Of a stretch of 64,000 bases of DNA, positions 10,011 to 18,091 are shown piece by piece. Source of the stretch: Phytohabitans houttuyneae (lineage in GTDB: Bacteria; Actinomycetota; Actinomycetes; Mycobacteriales; Micromonosporaceae). The notes below the pieces were generated by a model. That model was not told the origin of the DNA and did no database searches. It saw only the letters and a list, made by a program, of their open reading frames with translations. The position numbers and the translations under genes are program-made. Positions within the stretch are counted from its first letter, which is position 1; the number at the start of each line of letters is the position of its first letter. The stretch spans positions 4,455,001 through 4,519,000 of the forward strand of contig NZ_BLPF01000001.1 in assembly GCF_011764425.1 (NCBI RefSeq), read 5' to 3'.

Positions 10011-10220
10011 TCAGGCGGCGGCGGGAAGTGTGGCGTTCTGTTGGCGGAGTCGGTTGACGTATTCGGTTATGCAGTCGGCTGGGATGCGGCGGAGTCGGCC
10101 GATGGTGACGGATTCGACTTCGCCGCTGGTAACGAGCGCGTACATGAGCGTCCGGCCGATGCCGAGTCGCTGTGCCGCTTGCTCGATGGTCAGGACGAGT
10201 GGCGTGGCGTCCGTAGGCAT
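10011..10220 (-). CDS. xis: Excisionase / HTH (MerR-like) DNA-binding protein
   Basis: A 69-residue protein with a winged-helix excisionase fold: TIEQAAQRLGIGRTLMYALV followed by VTIGRLRRIPADCITEYVNRL. It ends 14 bases before the integrase start, so the two are co-transcribed. Proteins of this size in this place direct the integrase toward excision and are annotated as Xis or helix-turn-helix domain proteins in AICEs. Confidence 0.88.
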   Translation of the reverse strand: MPTDATPLVLTIEQAAQRLGIGRTLMYALVTSGEVESVTIGRLRRIPADCITEYVNRLRQQNATLPAAA

Positions 10221-10346
10221 GTCTCTCCCCGGTAGCGGTTGCTGAGGGATAGGGCGTGCGGAGCGGTGTAGGCGGCTCTGAAGCCCGATCGGGCGTGACG
10301 GGTCTCAGAAGCCGGGTGCGGGAAGGGGTTGCACAGAGAACCGCAG

Positions 10347-10440
10347 AACGGCCCGCTGAGAGCGCCGTAGAGCCAAGATCTGAGGCAGGCGAGGGTAGAG
10401 CCATGCGCGGATGTCTCTGCGTGGCTCTCAGTGGGCCGTT
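10347..10440. repeat. 17-bp imperfect inverted repeat in the gap between xis and the replication genes
   Basis: AACGGCCCGCTGAGAGC (10347-10363) matches the reverse complement of 10424-10440 with one mismatch, spaced by 60 bases. The non-coding stretch 10221-10538 otherwise holds only this repeat and part of the larger inverted repeat, and should contain the xis-int promoter. It may be a structured RNA or a replication-control site. Confidence 0.5.
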
Positions 10441-10486
10441 TGGGTGGGTGATGATCGGCTTGCCGGGATCGCGTCTCGGTTGGGTG

Positions 10487-10586
10487 GGGGTAAGCCGTCC
10501 CAGCCGTCCCAGCCGTCCCAGAAGGGTGTTTTCGCAGGTCAGCCCTGGGACGGCTTTTGTGGGCGGGACGGCTTAAGCCGTCCCAG
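10487..10586. repeat. Left arm of 100-bp inverted repeat with CCGTCCCAG motifs
   Basis: This arm is nearly identical (about three mismatches) to the reverse complement of 13055-13154. It contains three tandem CCGTCCCAG units plus inverted CTGGGACGG units. It supplies the last residues and the stop codon of the DUF3631 gene (LGRLKPSRPQKPSQG). The two arms bracket the replication genes. Confidence 0.9.
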
Positions 10587-11768
10587 CGGCGGTTTCGCCG
10601 GGGGCGGGGGCATCTCATCGAGGCCGGGCAGGTGCGGGCCGGGCACCGACCGGAGGTGCCGGACCGCCGCGGTGTACTCGGGTACCGGCCCGGGTGCCGG
10701 GCAGTAACGGTGCCACGCGTCGGTGAAGTCGTCGCGGCGGTAGCCCTTGGCCTGCCCGTGCGGCGGTCCGAATCGGATGTTCTGGGAGGCGATGCCGTAC
10801 TCACGAAGCAGCGTGCCAAGCCGCATCGCGGTCAGCCCGGTCCCGCTGTAGTCCACCCACGGTGCCTCGGGGTCGGCTTTGAGCCGTTCGAGCAGCACTG
10901 ATGTAGGGATGGCGTCGAGGTCACCGAACACGGCGCGGCAGTCGGTGAGTAGTTGGATGCGGTCGGATGATGCGCTGTCGCCGTCCCGTTCGGCGGTCAG
11001 GGTTTCCGCGGCGTGCCGGCCCCGATCGGGCCACCCGTCTCCGGCGAGGTCAGCGACCGCGATGAGCGGTTCCCACGTGTCCGCGGCCCGATCTTCTAGC
11101 GGCATGTCCGGCTCGGCGCGTTCGAGCCGGGCCAGGTTGGGCCGTAGCCATTGGTCGAGACTGTCGGCGAGGTGTCGCAGGGCGGGGCCGTCGCGGCGCT
11201 GCCGGTACGGGGCGACGGTTTCACCGGGTGCCCGGCGGCGCATCCGCACGACCACGGCCCGGTCTTCGATGGTGTCCGGCATGGCGCCGATCCCGGCGAG
11301 CGCGGCCATCGCGAACGTGGGGATGGACTCGATGCGGTGCCGGGCGTGGTCCCACCGGATGGTCGGCCGGTTGCGCTGGTGTCCGGCGTTGAGCAGGCCG
11401 CGGAGGTCTTCGTTGGCCTCCCCTGCTTTCGGCCCGAAAACGGTGTCAGCCTCATCGAGCAGCACCGTGGGCGGGTCGTCGCTGCCGATCGACCGGTACA
11501 CCGCGGCCGTACTCGCGTTGACAGTGATGAGCGGGTTGCGGCAGGTCGCCTCAACCACGTCCAGGAGTCGGGACTTGCCGCACCGCTTCTCCGGTGCGCG
11601 GATGACCAGCCGCGGCGCGTGCGCCCATGCGGGTTGCGCGTGGGTGGCGGCGATCCACAGCACTACAGCGTCGGTCGCCTCGGGTGAGGGCAGCACGACG
11701 TAGCGGGTCAGGGTGTCGTGTAGCTGGTCAAGGATGGCGGTTCCGTTCGGTGTGGGTGGCCCGGTCAT
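10539..11768 (-). CDS. DUF3631 domain protein, helicase-like replication partner of the Prim-Pol
   Basis: A 409-residue protein with an ATPase-like core: the segment APEKRCGKSRLLDVVEA resembles a Walker A loop and TVLLDEADTVFG a Walker B/DEAD-type motif, followed by arginine-rich segments. DUF3631 proteins are found directly beside primase-polymerase genes in AICEs and actinophages and are thought to help replication initiation. I chose the ATG at 11766-11768 with AGGGATC upstream; an upstream start would add 30 low-complexity residues. The C-terminus runs into the 100-bp inverted repeat, so its final 15 residues are repeat-derived. Confidence 0.85.
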   Translation of the reverse strand: MTGPPTPNGTAILDQLHDTLTRYVVLPSPEATDAVVLWIAATHAQPAWAHAPRLVIRAPEKRCGKSRLLDVVEATCRNPLITVNASTAAVYRSIGSDDPPTVLLDEADTVFGPKAGEANEDLRGLLNAGHQRNRPTIRWDHARHRIESIPTFAMAALAGIGAMPDTIEDRAVVVRMRRRAPGETVAPYRQRRDGPALRHLADSLDQWLRPNLARLERAEPDMPLEDRAADTWEPLIAVADLAGDGWPDRGRHAAETLTAERDGDSASSDRIQLLTDCRAVFGDLDAIPTSVLLERLKADPEAPWVDYSGTGLTAMRLGTLLREYGIASQNIRFGPPHGQAKGYRRDDFTDAWHRYCPAPGPVPEYTAAVRHLRSVPGPHLPGLDEMPPPPAKPPLGRLKPSRPQKPSQG

Positions 11769-11838
11769 GCGGCGATCCCTTTCTCCGATTGACGGTGGTA
11801 GTGGTGGTGGGAAGGCGGGGGCCGCTACGGTCACGGGC

Positions 11839-12024
11839 ATGACCGACGAGACGCGCATCGCCCTGCGTAACTACGACTGGTTGATTCGCAACCGCCACGA
11901 GATCGAGTTGGCGTGGGACTCGCACACGTTGGTTGACCACTCCGGCGGGTACGACCTCGACATGCTGTGCCAGGAAGGGTTCACCCCGGCCACCGATGGA
12001 GACTGGCGCAACCGCGCCGACTAG
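11839..12024 (+). CDS. Small hypothetical protein, divergent from the DUF3631 gene
   Basis: A 61-residue acidic peptide (MTDETRIALRNYDWLIRNRH ... DMLCQEGFTPATDGDW) on the opposite strand to its neighbours, in the gap between the DUF3631 start and the Prim-Pol stop. A TACGGT hexamer at 11826-11831 lies seven bases before the ATG, consistent with a leaderless transcript. No family was recognised. The codon pattern is plausible, but the gene is short, so confidence is moderate. Confidence 0.45.
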   Translation: MTDETRIALRNYDWLIRNRHEIELAWDSHTLVDHSGGYDLDMLCQEGFTPATDGDWRNRAD

Positions 12025-12060
12025 CCACCGGGTGAGGAGCACTGGAACACTCGCGCGGAT

Positions 12061-13031
12061 CTAGGCGGCCAGTTGGCGTGGTCGTGCGGCGCCAGCACGC
12101 AGCCCTGAAGCGATGGTGCGGCGGGCCGCGGCCGGCCGTAGTCCCGCGACCACCCCCGCGTGTTCCAGTGCTTGTGTCGCGTCTTCGGGGGTGAGCGCGC
12201 CACCGGCGACGAGCCGGCCGAGGTTCACCGCAGCGATGTAGAGGTTGTCGTTGTGGTGGTCGGGTGCCGCGGTGACGTGCGCACATTCCCGATCGATGAC
12301 CGCGGTCAGGTAGGCGTGGTGTTGCCCGCCGGGTAACGCCCGGGTGCTCGGTGCGGACGGCGCTGGTGGGGTTGGTCGCAGGCGTTGCGCCAGCCAGTCA
12401 GGCAACGGCGCCGGGGCCATTTCACGAGCGACCTGGTACGGCCGGCCGGCGACGACGCTGCCCGCGGCGACCACATAGCCGCCGTGGCCGCGGGTGTCGA
12501 TGAGCCACCCGAGCGCGTTCCCGGTCCCGCCGCGAGTGTTACGCAACGCCGTCCCATCCGGCGGGTGTTGGTAGTACAGGTGGGTGCCACCCCGCCAGTG
12601 GTAACGGCGTGCGTGTCGTCCGGGTAGGGGTGCCCGGCCTGCAAGCACAGGTCGGCCAGCACACGGGCACCATGGCCGTAGCCTTCAAAGCCTTGTGGCG
12701 CCGTCTGGCCGGGCTTGCGTACATCGAGGTCGATGACCACCAGCCCGGACGGGCCGCAGGCGATCCCGACGTTGTAAGGCGCCGCGGTCCAAGCGCGGCG
12801 AATGCGGTCAGGATCGGTGGTCGCCCGAGGTTCCCACCCGACGTGTGCCCCGGCTCGATGGCAGCGTGGGTCACGGCCGGTACACGTCTCGACGGTGTGG
12901 TCAGGAAAGGCTGGCCGCTTGTCGTTAGGCCGTAGCGGAAAAACGTGCCAGCCACGCCGCGCCAACTCCACCGCGGAAGCCAACAAATCCGCAGCACTAC
13001 TCACGTCGCTATCCCCTCCGAACGTGGTCAT
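12061..13031 (-). CDS. Bifunctional primase-polymerase (Prim-Pol), replication initiator; one frameshift
   Basis: A primase-polymerase of about 323 residues once one base is restored. The N-terminal part (AVELARRGWHVFPLRPNDKR, then GWEPRATTDPDRIRRAW, NVGIACGPSGLVVIDLDVRK with the metal-binding acidic pair) is the AEP Prim-Pol core. The second part continues GTHLYYQHPPDG ... RNTRGGTGNALGWLIDTRGH in another frame. The break is at the C-run 12590-12593. I chose the ATG at 13029-13031; the frame stays open upstream through the inverted repeat to an ATG at 13320-13322, which would add a CxxC-bearing 97-residue extension. With the DUF3631 protein it defines a Prim-Pol-type AICE. Confidence 0.87.
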
Positions 13032-13054
13032 GGGCTGGTCGGGTCCAGGTGTCA

Positions 13055-13154
13055 CTGGGACGGCTTGAGCCGTCCCACCCACAAAAGCCGTCCCAGGGCT
13101 GACCTGCGAAAACACCCCTCTGGGACGGCTGGGACGGCTGGGACGGCTTACCCC
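13055..13154. repeat. Right arm of 100-bp inverted repeat with CCGTCCCAG motifs
   Basis: Reverse-complement partner of 10487-10586, differing at about three positions. It lies between the Prim-Pol start and ssb. It contains tandem CTGGGACGG units and an inverted pair that can form hairpins. The 2.5-kb interval between the arms is exactly the DUF3631 and Prim-Pol replication module. Confidence 0.9.
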
Positions 13155-13325
13155 ACTGGTACCGGCGACGCAGGCCGGGCAGTCCCGGCGGTCAGTGCGG
13201 AAACGCACGCCGGTCATGCGTCCTGTCACGCTGTTGCCGCAGGTGTGTGGGGCCGGCCCATTGATCGGCACGGGCCGCCCCGTGATGTAGGTCGCGCCGA
13301 TCCACAGGCCGCGTTCGGTCATGGC

Positions 13326-13808
13326 CTAGAACGGCGGCTCGTCGTCACCAAACCCGCTGTGCTGCGCGGTCGGTGCGACCGAAAACGGGTCATCGCCGGT
13401 CGAACCTGCGGTACGGGTCGGCGTCGCGGTGCGACTGTTACTGCGGTCCATCTTGCGGACCTGCGCGGTGGCGTACCGCAGCGACGGACCGACCTCTTCC
13501 ACGTCCAGCTCGATGACGGTGCGCTTTTCACCCTCGCGGGTCTCGTAGGAGCGCTGCCGCAGGCGTCCGGTCACGATGACCCGCGACCCGCGGGAAAGCG
13601 ACTCGGCCACGTTCTCCGCGGGCTGCCGCCAAACGGAGCACGACAGGAACAGCGGCTCTCCGTCCCGCCATTCGCTGCTTTGCCGGTCGAAGATGCGCGG
13701 GGTAGACGCGATCCGGAACCGGGTGACGGCCGCACCGGACGGGGTGAAACGCAACTCAGGCTCGTCGGTCAGATTGCCGATAACGGTGATCGTGGTGTCG
13801 CCAGCCAT
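13326..13808 (-). CDS. ssb: Single-stranded DNA-binding protein
   Basis: A 160-residue SSB with the OB-fold ([60 protein letters not shown]) and a disordered tail ending in DDEPPF, the acidic partner-binding tip. It is element-encoded, additional to the chromosomal copy expected elsewhere, and sits upstream of the Prim-Pol in the same direction, supporting replication of the excised circle or of transferred DNA. Its first six codons and leader are duplicated at the start of the next upstream gene. Confidence 0.93.
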   Translation of the reverse strand: MAGDTTITVIGNLTDEPELRFTPSGAAVTRFRIASTPRIFDRQSSEWRDGEPLFLSCSVWRQPAENVAESLSRGSRVIVTGRLRQRSYETREGEKRTVIELDVEEVGPSLRYATAQVRKMDRSNSRTATPTRTAGSTGDDPFSVAPTAQHSGFGDDEPPF

Positions 13809-13827
13809 GGCGGGGTGTCCCTTCTGG
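13790..13827 (-). repeat. Duplicated leader and first codons of ssb (copy 1; copy 2 at 14663-14700)
   Basis: About 38 bases covering the ribosome-binding region, the ATG and codons for MAGDTT are nearly identical at the starts of ssb and the DpdA-like gene. The TGTCCAG-AGGGACA leader block recurs in looser form before 18089 and 18524. This suggests duplication of a translation-start cassette within the element. Confidence 0.7.
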
Positions 13828-13842
13828 ACAAAGCGGGTGTGG

Positions 13843-14681
13843 TTATGCGGCTGGTTGGTGCCGTGCGGTTCGCGCAGCTGCGAGAAGTTCGGCCCGCCAA
13901 CGCAGGGCGTAGTTCAGGCAGTTAGCGCAGTTGCGGTGCCGCCCGGCCCGGACGCATTCGGGCAGGGCGGGACGGCGAAGTTTGCGGGCGGTGTCTGACC
14001 AGGCCAGGGAATCCGCCGAGGTCAGCAAATGGCCGTGGGCGATCAGACCGAGGGTCTTGAACCCGAACCCGTGCAGCCGCCGCACACCGCAGGTGTGCAG
14101 GGCGGCCAGTATGCGCCCGGCTTCGGCGGTGCCCTGCCGGCGGCAGACCGACCCCACGCCCACCAGCGGCGCCGTGGTGAGGTCGAGGCCGGCCAGTGAC
14201 CAGTAGAGATCTACGCACCGTAGGTAGTCGTCTACGGTGTCGCCTTGCACGACCGGAATGAATGGCAGGTCGGGGCGAGGTCGCGCAGTTGCGCGTAGTT
14301 GAGCACCGTGCGCCGCTGATGCTCGCCCACGGACAGGCCAGTGCCGGCGAACACGACCGGTCCGACCCGCCCGCCGTTGATAACGTCGGCCTCGCACATC
14401 CAGTCCTGCGGCGCGGCCCACAGCAGCCGGCCGACTTCATCGCGGTAGCGGCGCACCCGCGCGATGTACTGGCGTGGGGTGACGGTCCATCGGCCGTACT
14501 TCTGTAGCTCGCTGAAACCACCGGAGTCCAGCGCCCACGGCGCAGCTGCGCGAGGCAGCGTCTTATAGACGCGTAGCCGCGGGTCGGCGACGAATAGCGG
14601 CAGGCCGACCCTGGCCAGCCAGCCCGGCTGATGGGTGCCGAGCAGGAACAACGGCGGCGTACTCGTGGTGTCGCCAGCCAT
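13843..14681 (-). CDS. DpdA/queuine tRNA-ribosyltransferase-like base-exchange protein; one frameshift
   Basis: A TGT-fold protein of about 279 residues after restoring one base at the G-run 14272-14275. Visible motifs: [16 protein letters not shown] (nucleophile-region DSGGF), [28 protein letters not shown] (the VQG substrate loop), and [16 protein letters not shown]-terminal Cys cluster ([14 protein letters not shown]) could bind zinc. This signature is that of the deazapurine DNA-modification protein DpdA family rather than tRNA-modifying Tgt. No other 7-deazaguanine genes are visible, so a host supply of preQ0 or a different base substrate is required. The start ATG at 14679-14681 shares its leader with ssb. 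Confidence 0.75.
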
Positions 14682-14715
14682 GGCGGGTGTCCCTCCTGGA
14701 CAGACGAAAGTGGGA

Positions 14716-15123
14716 TTACCGGGAGTTGGGGAAGTGGGTGCCTGCACACCAGGGCAGGGGCGTGTTTACGGCATTGGGTAGGGCGTTTCCGGTGTAGACG
14801 CGGGCGGTGATGCGTCCGCATTCGATGCAGCAGCGTCCGGAGGGTGGCTGTCCGGGCGGGGTGGTCTGCTCTAGCCACGCCCGTTCTGGGCAGGGTCCGA
14901 TGACGCTTGGGTATGGCGGGCGGCATTGGCGGTCGCGGGGCGGATGGGTCATGGGGCAGTCGTTGATCTGCCGTCCGGGTTTGCCGTCCTCGCCGGGGAT
15001 GAAGTGTCCGTGACCGAGCGGTCCGGGACAGCAGCCACACTGCCTGCCCGCCGGGCATTGGCCTTGCGGGACCCGACGCGGGGTGCGTCTGTCCGGTGGA
15101 TGGTCGCGCGGGTTAACGGCCAT
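14716..15123 (-). CDS. Cys-rich hypothetical protein of the AICE
   Basis: A 135-residue Pro- and Cys-rich protein with many CxxC or CC spacings (CPAGRQCGCCPG, CCIECGR, WCAGTHF), suggesting structural zinc binding. I recognise no family. Its ATG (15121-15123) overlaps the stop of the preceding gene by one base (TGATG), so it belongs to the transfer/accessory operon. Confidence 0.55.
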   Translation of the reverse strand: MAVNPRDHPPDRRTPRRVPQGQCPAGRQCGCCPGPLGHGHFIPGEDGKPGRQINDCPMTHPPRDRQCRPPYPSVIGPCPERAWLEQTTPPGQPPSGRCCIECGRITARVYTGNALPNAVNTPLPWCAGTHFPNSR

Positions 15124-15437
15124 CACGCCGCCCGGCGTGTGCTGTACGGAGGGGCGGGGTAGCCGGCACGGGCGGTGCGGATCAGCAGGGTGCGTAGCCC
15201 GGTCAGTAGGGTGCCGAGTTGCCGGTGGGCGTACGGCTCGACGGGTGAGAGCGCGACACGGACGCGGATTTCGGCGTACTCGCGTCCGTCCGCATCGCGG
15301 ACACGGGTGAGGCTGCCCCGCCCGTGGCCGTGCACGTCTACACCGATCGGTGTGGCCCGATGCTCTCCCGCGGTACCGCATTGATGGTCGCGGGCGCACC
15401 AGGCGGTGTGGTTGGGGTTGAAGTCGAACAGGCTCAT
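15123..15437 (-). CDS. Small AICE protein, function unknown
   Basis: A 104-residue protein beginning MSLFDFNPNHTAWCARDHQC, with a His/Cys-rich N-terminus (H, C, H, C within 25 residues) and a C-terminal helix (HRQLGTLLTGLRTLLIRTAR). The start overlaps the previous gene by four bases and the stop overlaps the next by one. Similar short proteins occur in other AICE transfer regions, but no function is known to me. Confidence 0.6.
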   Translation of the reverse strand: MSLFDFNPNHTAWCARDHQCGTAGEHRATPIGVDVHGHGRGSLTRVRDADGREYAEIRVRVALSPVEPYAHRQLGTLLTGLRTLLIRTARAGYPAPPYSTRRAA

Positions 15438-15703
15438 CGGGCGTTCCGGTGTAGCTCGCGCAGGTGGTTGCCGATCCGGCGTCCGATGCGCAGGCGTAGC
15501 CCGTCGCCGTGGCAGCGTCGGCACAGCCGGTACATGCGCAGGATGGGACCTCGCCTGCGACCGGTGCCGTGGCAGCGGCGGCAGCGTTTGAACGGCCACA
15601 GCCAACACGTCACCGCGTAACCGAGCGTGACAACGGCCGTGGCCAGCAAAAGAATCATGATCATGGATGGGGTGGGGGTTGCGGTTGCGGCGAGGATGGG
15701 CAC
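15434..15703 (-). CDS. Membrane-anchored zinc-motif miniprotein
   Basis: An 89-residue protein with one membrane helix (SMIMILLLATAVVTLGYAVT) followed by two DnaJ-like zinc motifs, CRRCHGTG and CRRCHGDG. The start is GTG at 15701-15703 preceded by GGAGG at a good distance. It is the last gene downstream of the TraB-like gene and could be a membrane-tethered partner of the transfer apparatus. Confidence 0.6.
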   Translation of the reverse strand: MPILAATATPTPSMIMILLLATAVVTLGYAVTCWLWPFKRCRRCHGTGRRRGPILRMYRLCRRCHGDGLRLRIGRRIGNHLRELHRNAR

Positions 15704-15755
15704 AGCGGTCCTCCGTGAGCCGGTTTCGGGATGTGAGCGGGTGGCGACGCGACCC

Positions 15756-15840
15756 GCGACCGGTGGCCGTATGCGCTGACCAGGGCGGTCGCGGGTCGAG
15801 TCGCGTCAACGCGACCGGTCGCGGGCAGCGCGCGACCGGT
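15756..15840. repeat. GCGACCGGT repeat cluster next to the translocase gene (candidate clt)
   Basis: The stretch 15704-15839 has no gene. GCGACCGGT occurs at 15756-15764, 15811-15819 and 15832-15840, and CGGTCGC occurs in inverted orientation around 15786 and 15816, forming a palindrome GCGACCGGTCGC at 15811-15822. TraB-type translocases of Streptomyces plasmids recognise short repeats in a clt locus close to traB, so this cluster is a candidate for the transfer origin. Confidence 0.45.
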
Positions 15841-17996
15841 CAGCCGGTCTGCCGGCGGGCGATGGCGGTGTCGATGTCCTCGACCTTGGCGCCTTTGAGC
15901 GCCTTGCCGGACCGCTTGACATCTACGCTGCGTACACCGAACGCGCGGACCTGCGCGGAGATGGACTCGGCGGTGATGTCGGCGTAGTGCTCGGGCAGCC
16001 TGCCGGCTAGCCGGTCGGCGAGGTCTTCCCACTGCATGCCGCGCTCGCCGGTCTCGAACATGGCGCGTACGTCGGCCAGCACGTCACGGGACGCGCGGGC
16101 GATGTCCTCGCCTGCGGCCATGCCGGTCAGCGTGCCGGCGACTTCGCGGAGCTTGCGCGCCGCGATGAGGATCTTTTCCGCGTCGTCGGCGTCCGCGAGG
16201 TACGTACGGACGGTCGGGGTGGCGTCGGACGCGCCGCGCAGGATGCCCACGCCCTTGTAGGAGGGCAGCAGGGTTGAGGAGTCGAAACCCTCGCTGTAGG
16301 CGCCGGATCCCAGCACCAGGTCGGAGACCTGCCAGGAGCCGGTACGCAGGCTGAACCTGACCTGGTGGTTGTCGCGGAAGCTGATGAACTGCTGCGCGAC
16401 CTGCCCGGCGCCGATGCCGCTGGGCCGTTGGGTGGCGTCCACGAACATCACGCCCGCGGCGGGTGCCACCTTGACCAGGTACACGAACAGCGCGGCGATC
16501 TCTTTGGAGATCTCGCCGAGGTCGAAGTACTCCTGGAACTCGTCCAGCACGACCATCCGCACCGGCATCCGGTACTTCGGGTCCCGGGCGATTGCCCTGG
16601 TCAGCTTCCCTTCCGGGCACACGTCCACCGGCAGTTTCGACAGCCGCTCATACCGGTCTTGCACGTCGGCTTTGATCTCCCGCAACGCTTCCAACACGAT
16701 CTCGGCTGGATCGCCGTCGCGGGTCATCGCCAGACCGAACGCGCACCGGTCAGCCACCAGCGCGAACTTGCGCCAGTCCGGCTTGCCGCCACCGTCGAGC
16801 ACGGTGAGCTTGACATACGGATCGAGCGCGGCGTACAGCGCCAACAGGCGCGCGGCGAACGTCTTGCCCTGCCGCGGCTGCGCACCGATCAGGATCGAAC
16901 TCCACATCAGCTCTATCGAGACCTTGTTGCCGCGCTCATCCAGCCCGAACGGGGCCGGCTGCCAGATGTCGGTCGGCTTGCACTTCAGCAGCGGCGTGCG
17001 CCCGGCACCCTGCGCAAGGGGGTCCTTGTCGGCGACCCACAGCGTGTGCCGGCGGTGGCTGGTGGGGTCGCGGGTGATGAACACCTGCGAGATAGCCACA
17101 TCCAGACCGGACGCGATGGCGCCGCGGGCCTTCACCGCGTCATCGAACGTCTTGCCATACGGCAGGTCGATCGACACCTGCGAACCGGTACCCGACGCGT
17201 CCCGCGCCATGGTCGAGCCGAACTCCACTCGCTGATGCGGCTTGTCCGGATGCCCTAGACCGGCAGCGTAGTAGGCGCGCAGCACGATGTCCGGGTTGAT
17301 CCGCCGGAACCTGCCCGCCACCGTCGCCGGGGTGATGATCGGCCGATCCGCCGGGCGTCCAATGTGGGCAAGCCCAGCAACCGCGGCTACTACAACGATT
17401 ACGACGGTCCACCATGGAGCGAGCGCGTAAGCAAGCGGGCCACCGCACAGCACCGTGACCGCGGCGGCGATGAGCACGAACGCCCGCCACGCCCGGGTGG
17501 ACTTGGCCTCCCGGTGCAGCTTGAGCCACATCTGCGGGTCATTGGCGTCCGCGGCGTGCTGGCGCAGGCTGTGCTGTTCCAGGACCCACCACCAGCGCAG
17601 CAGCCGCCCGGACAGCCGAAACACGCCCACCGTGGCCCAAAAGCCAGCCTGAACCGCGTACCACGGTGAACGCAGCGCGTGGAAACCGGCCCGGTAGCCA
17701 GTCACCTTCGCCGCGTGCTTGGCGGCGTGGCGCAGGTTGTGCCAGCCGCTCAACCAGGTCGGCACGATCGGTGCCTGCCGGCTGCTCTTACTGACCGGCG
17801 GGTCAACCAGCACCCCACCCGGCGACGGCTGCTCATCCAACGGCAGGTCAAAGTGGCTGCCCTGCCCACCATCGGCAGCACCGGGACTGCGGCGCAAGCG
17901 TGCGGCGTCGAGGTCTACCACGTCGGCGTCGGCAGCGAGGTCAGCCTCAGCCGCCCGCCAGTCAAACCGGTCACGGTCATCGTTTGGGCTGGTCAC
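15840..17996 (-). CDS. traB: FtsK/SpoIIIE-type DNA translocase (TraB-like) for conjugative transfer
   Basis: A 718-residue protein: a soluble N-terminal region, two or more membrane helices around residues 165-205 (AFVLIAAAVTVLCGG; WWTVVIVVVAAVAGL), then the motor domain with Walker A GAQPRQGKT and Walker B RMVVLDEFQEYFDL, a coupling segment (FVDATQRPSG) and a C-terminal winged-helix-like region (LADRLAGRLPEHYADITAES). In AICEs and Streptomyces plasmids this single hexameric pump moves double-stranded DNA between mycelia. Two tiny Cys-containing genes lie directly upstream and are probably co-translated. The gene symbol is by analogy. Confidence 0.9.
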   Translation of the reverse strand: MTSPNDDRDRFDWRAAEADLAADADVVDLDAARLRRSPGAADGGQGSHFDLPLDEQPSPGGVLVDPPVSKSSRQAPIVPTWLSGWHNLRHAAKHAAKVTGYRAGFHALRSPWYAVQAGFWATVGVFRLSGRLLRWWWVLEQHSLRQHAADANDPQMWLKLHREAKSTRAWRAFVLIAAAVTVLCGGPLAYALAPWWTVVIVVVAAVAGLAHIGRPADRPIITPATVAGRFRRINPDIVLRAYYAAGLGHPDKPHQRVEFGSTMARDASGTGSQVSIDLPYGKTFDDAVKARGAIASGLDVAISQVFITRDPTSHRRHTLWVADKDPLAQGAGRTPLLKCKPTDIWQPAPFGLDERGNKVSIELMWSSILIGAQPRQGKTFAARLLALYAALDPYVKLTVLDGGGKPDWRKFALVADRCAFGLAMTRDGDPAEIVLEALREIKADVQDRYERLSKLPVDVCPEGKLTRAIARDPKYRMPVRMVVLDEFQEYFDLGEISKEIAALFVYLVKVAPAAGVMFVDATQRPSGIGAGQVAQQFISFRDNHQVRFSLRTGSWQVSDLVLGSGAYSEGFDSSTLLPSYKGVGILRGASDATPTVRTYLADADDAEKILIAARKLREVAGTLTGMAAGEDIARASRDVLADVRAMFETGERGMQWEDLADRLAGRLPEHYADITAESISAQVRAFGVRSVDVKRSGKALKGAKVEDIDTAIARRQTG

Positions 17997-18002
17997 GGGG
18001 CA

Positions 18003-18089
18003 TCACTTCCTCGGCTTGGCGTGGCAGGGCGTGCTGAACGGGTTTCGAGCGCCGCATACCGGGCAGCGCGGAGTGTCGTCCTTGCCCAT
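18003..18089 (-). CDS. 28-residue zinc-ribbon-like peptide upstream of traB
   Basis: MGKDDTPRCPVCGARNPFST then PCHAKPRK, with a CxxC and a third Cys/His. It lies between the stop of the 54-residue Cys-rich gene (two-base gap) and the traB start (six-base gap), with AAAGGAC about a dozen bases before the ATG. Compact operon spacing supports it as a real gene despite its size. Confidence 0.5.
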   Translation of the reverse strand: MGKDDTPRCPVCGARNPFSTPCHAKPRK

Positions 18090-18091
18090 GG

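Noticed and set aside
13155-13322. Separate small zinc-ribbon gene between ssb and Prim-Pol
   Set aside because: The frame starting at 13322 has CG and CPAC motifs but no stop before the Prim-Pol ATG and no clear ribosome site. It is noted under the Prim-Pol entry instead of being called as a gene.
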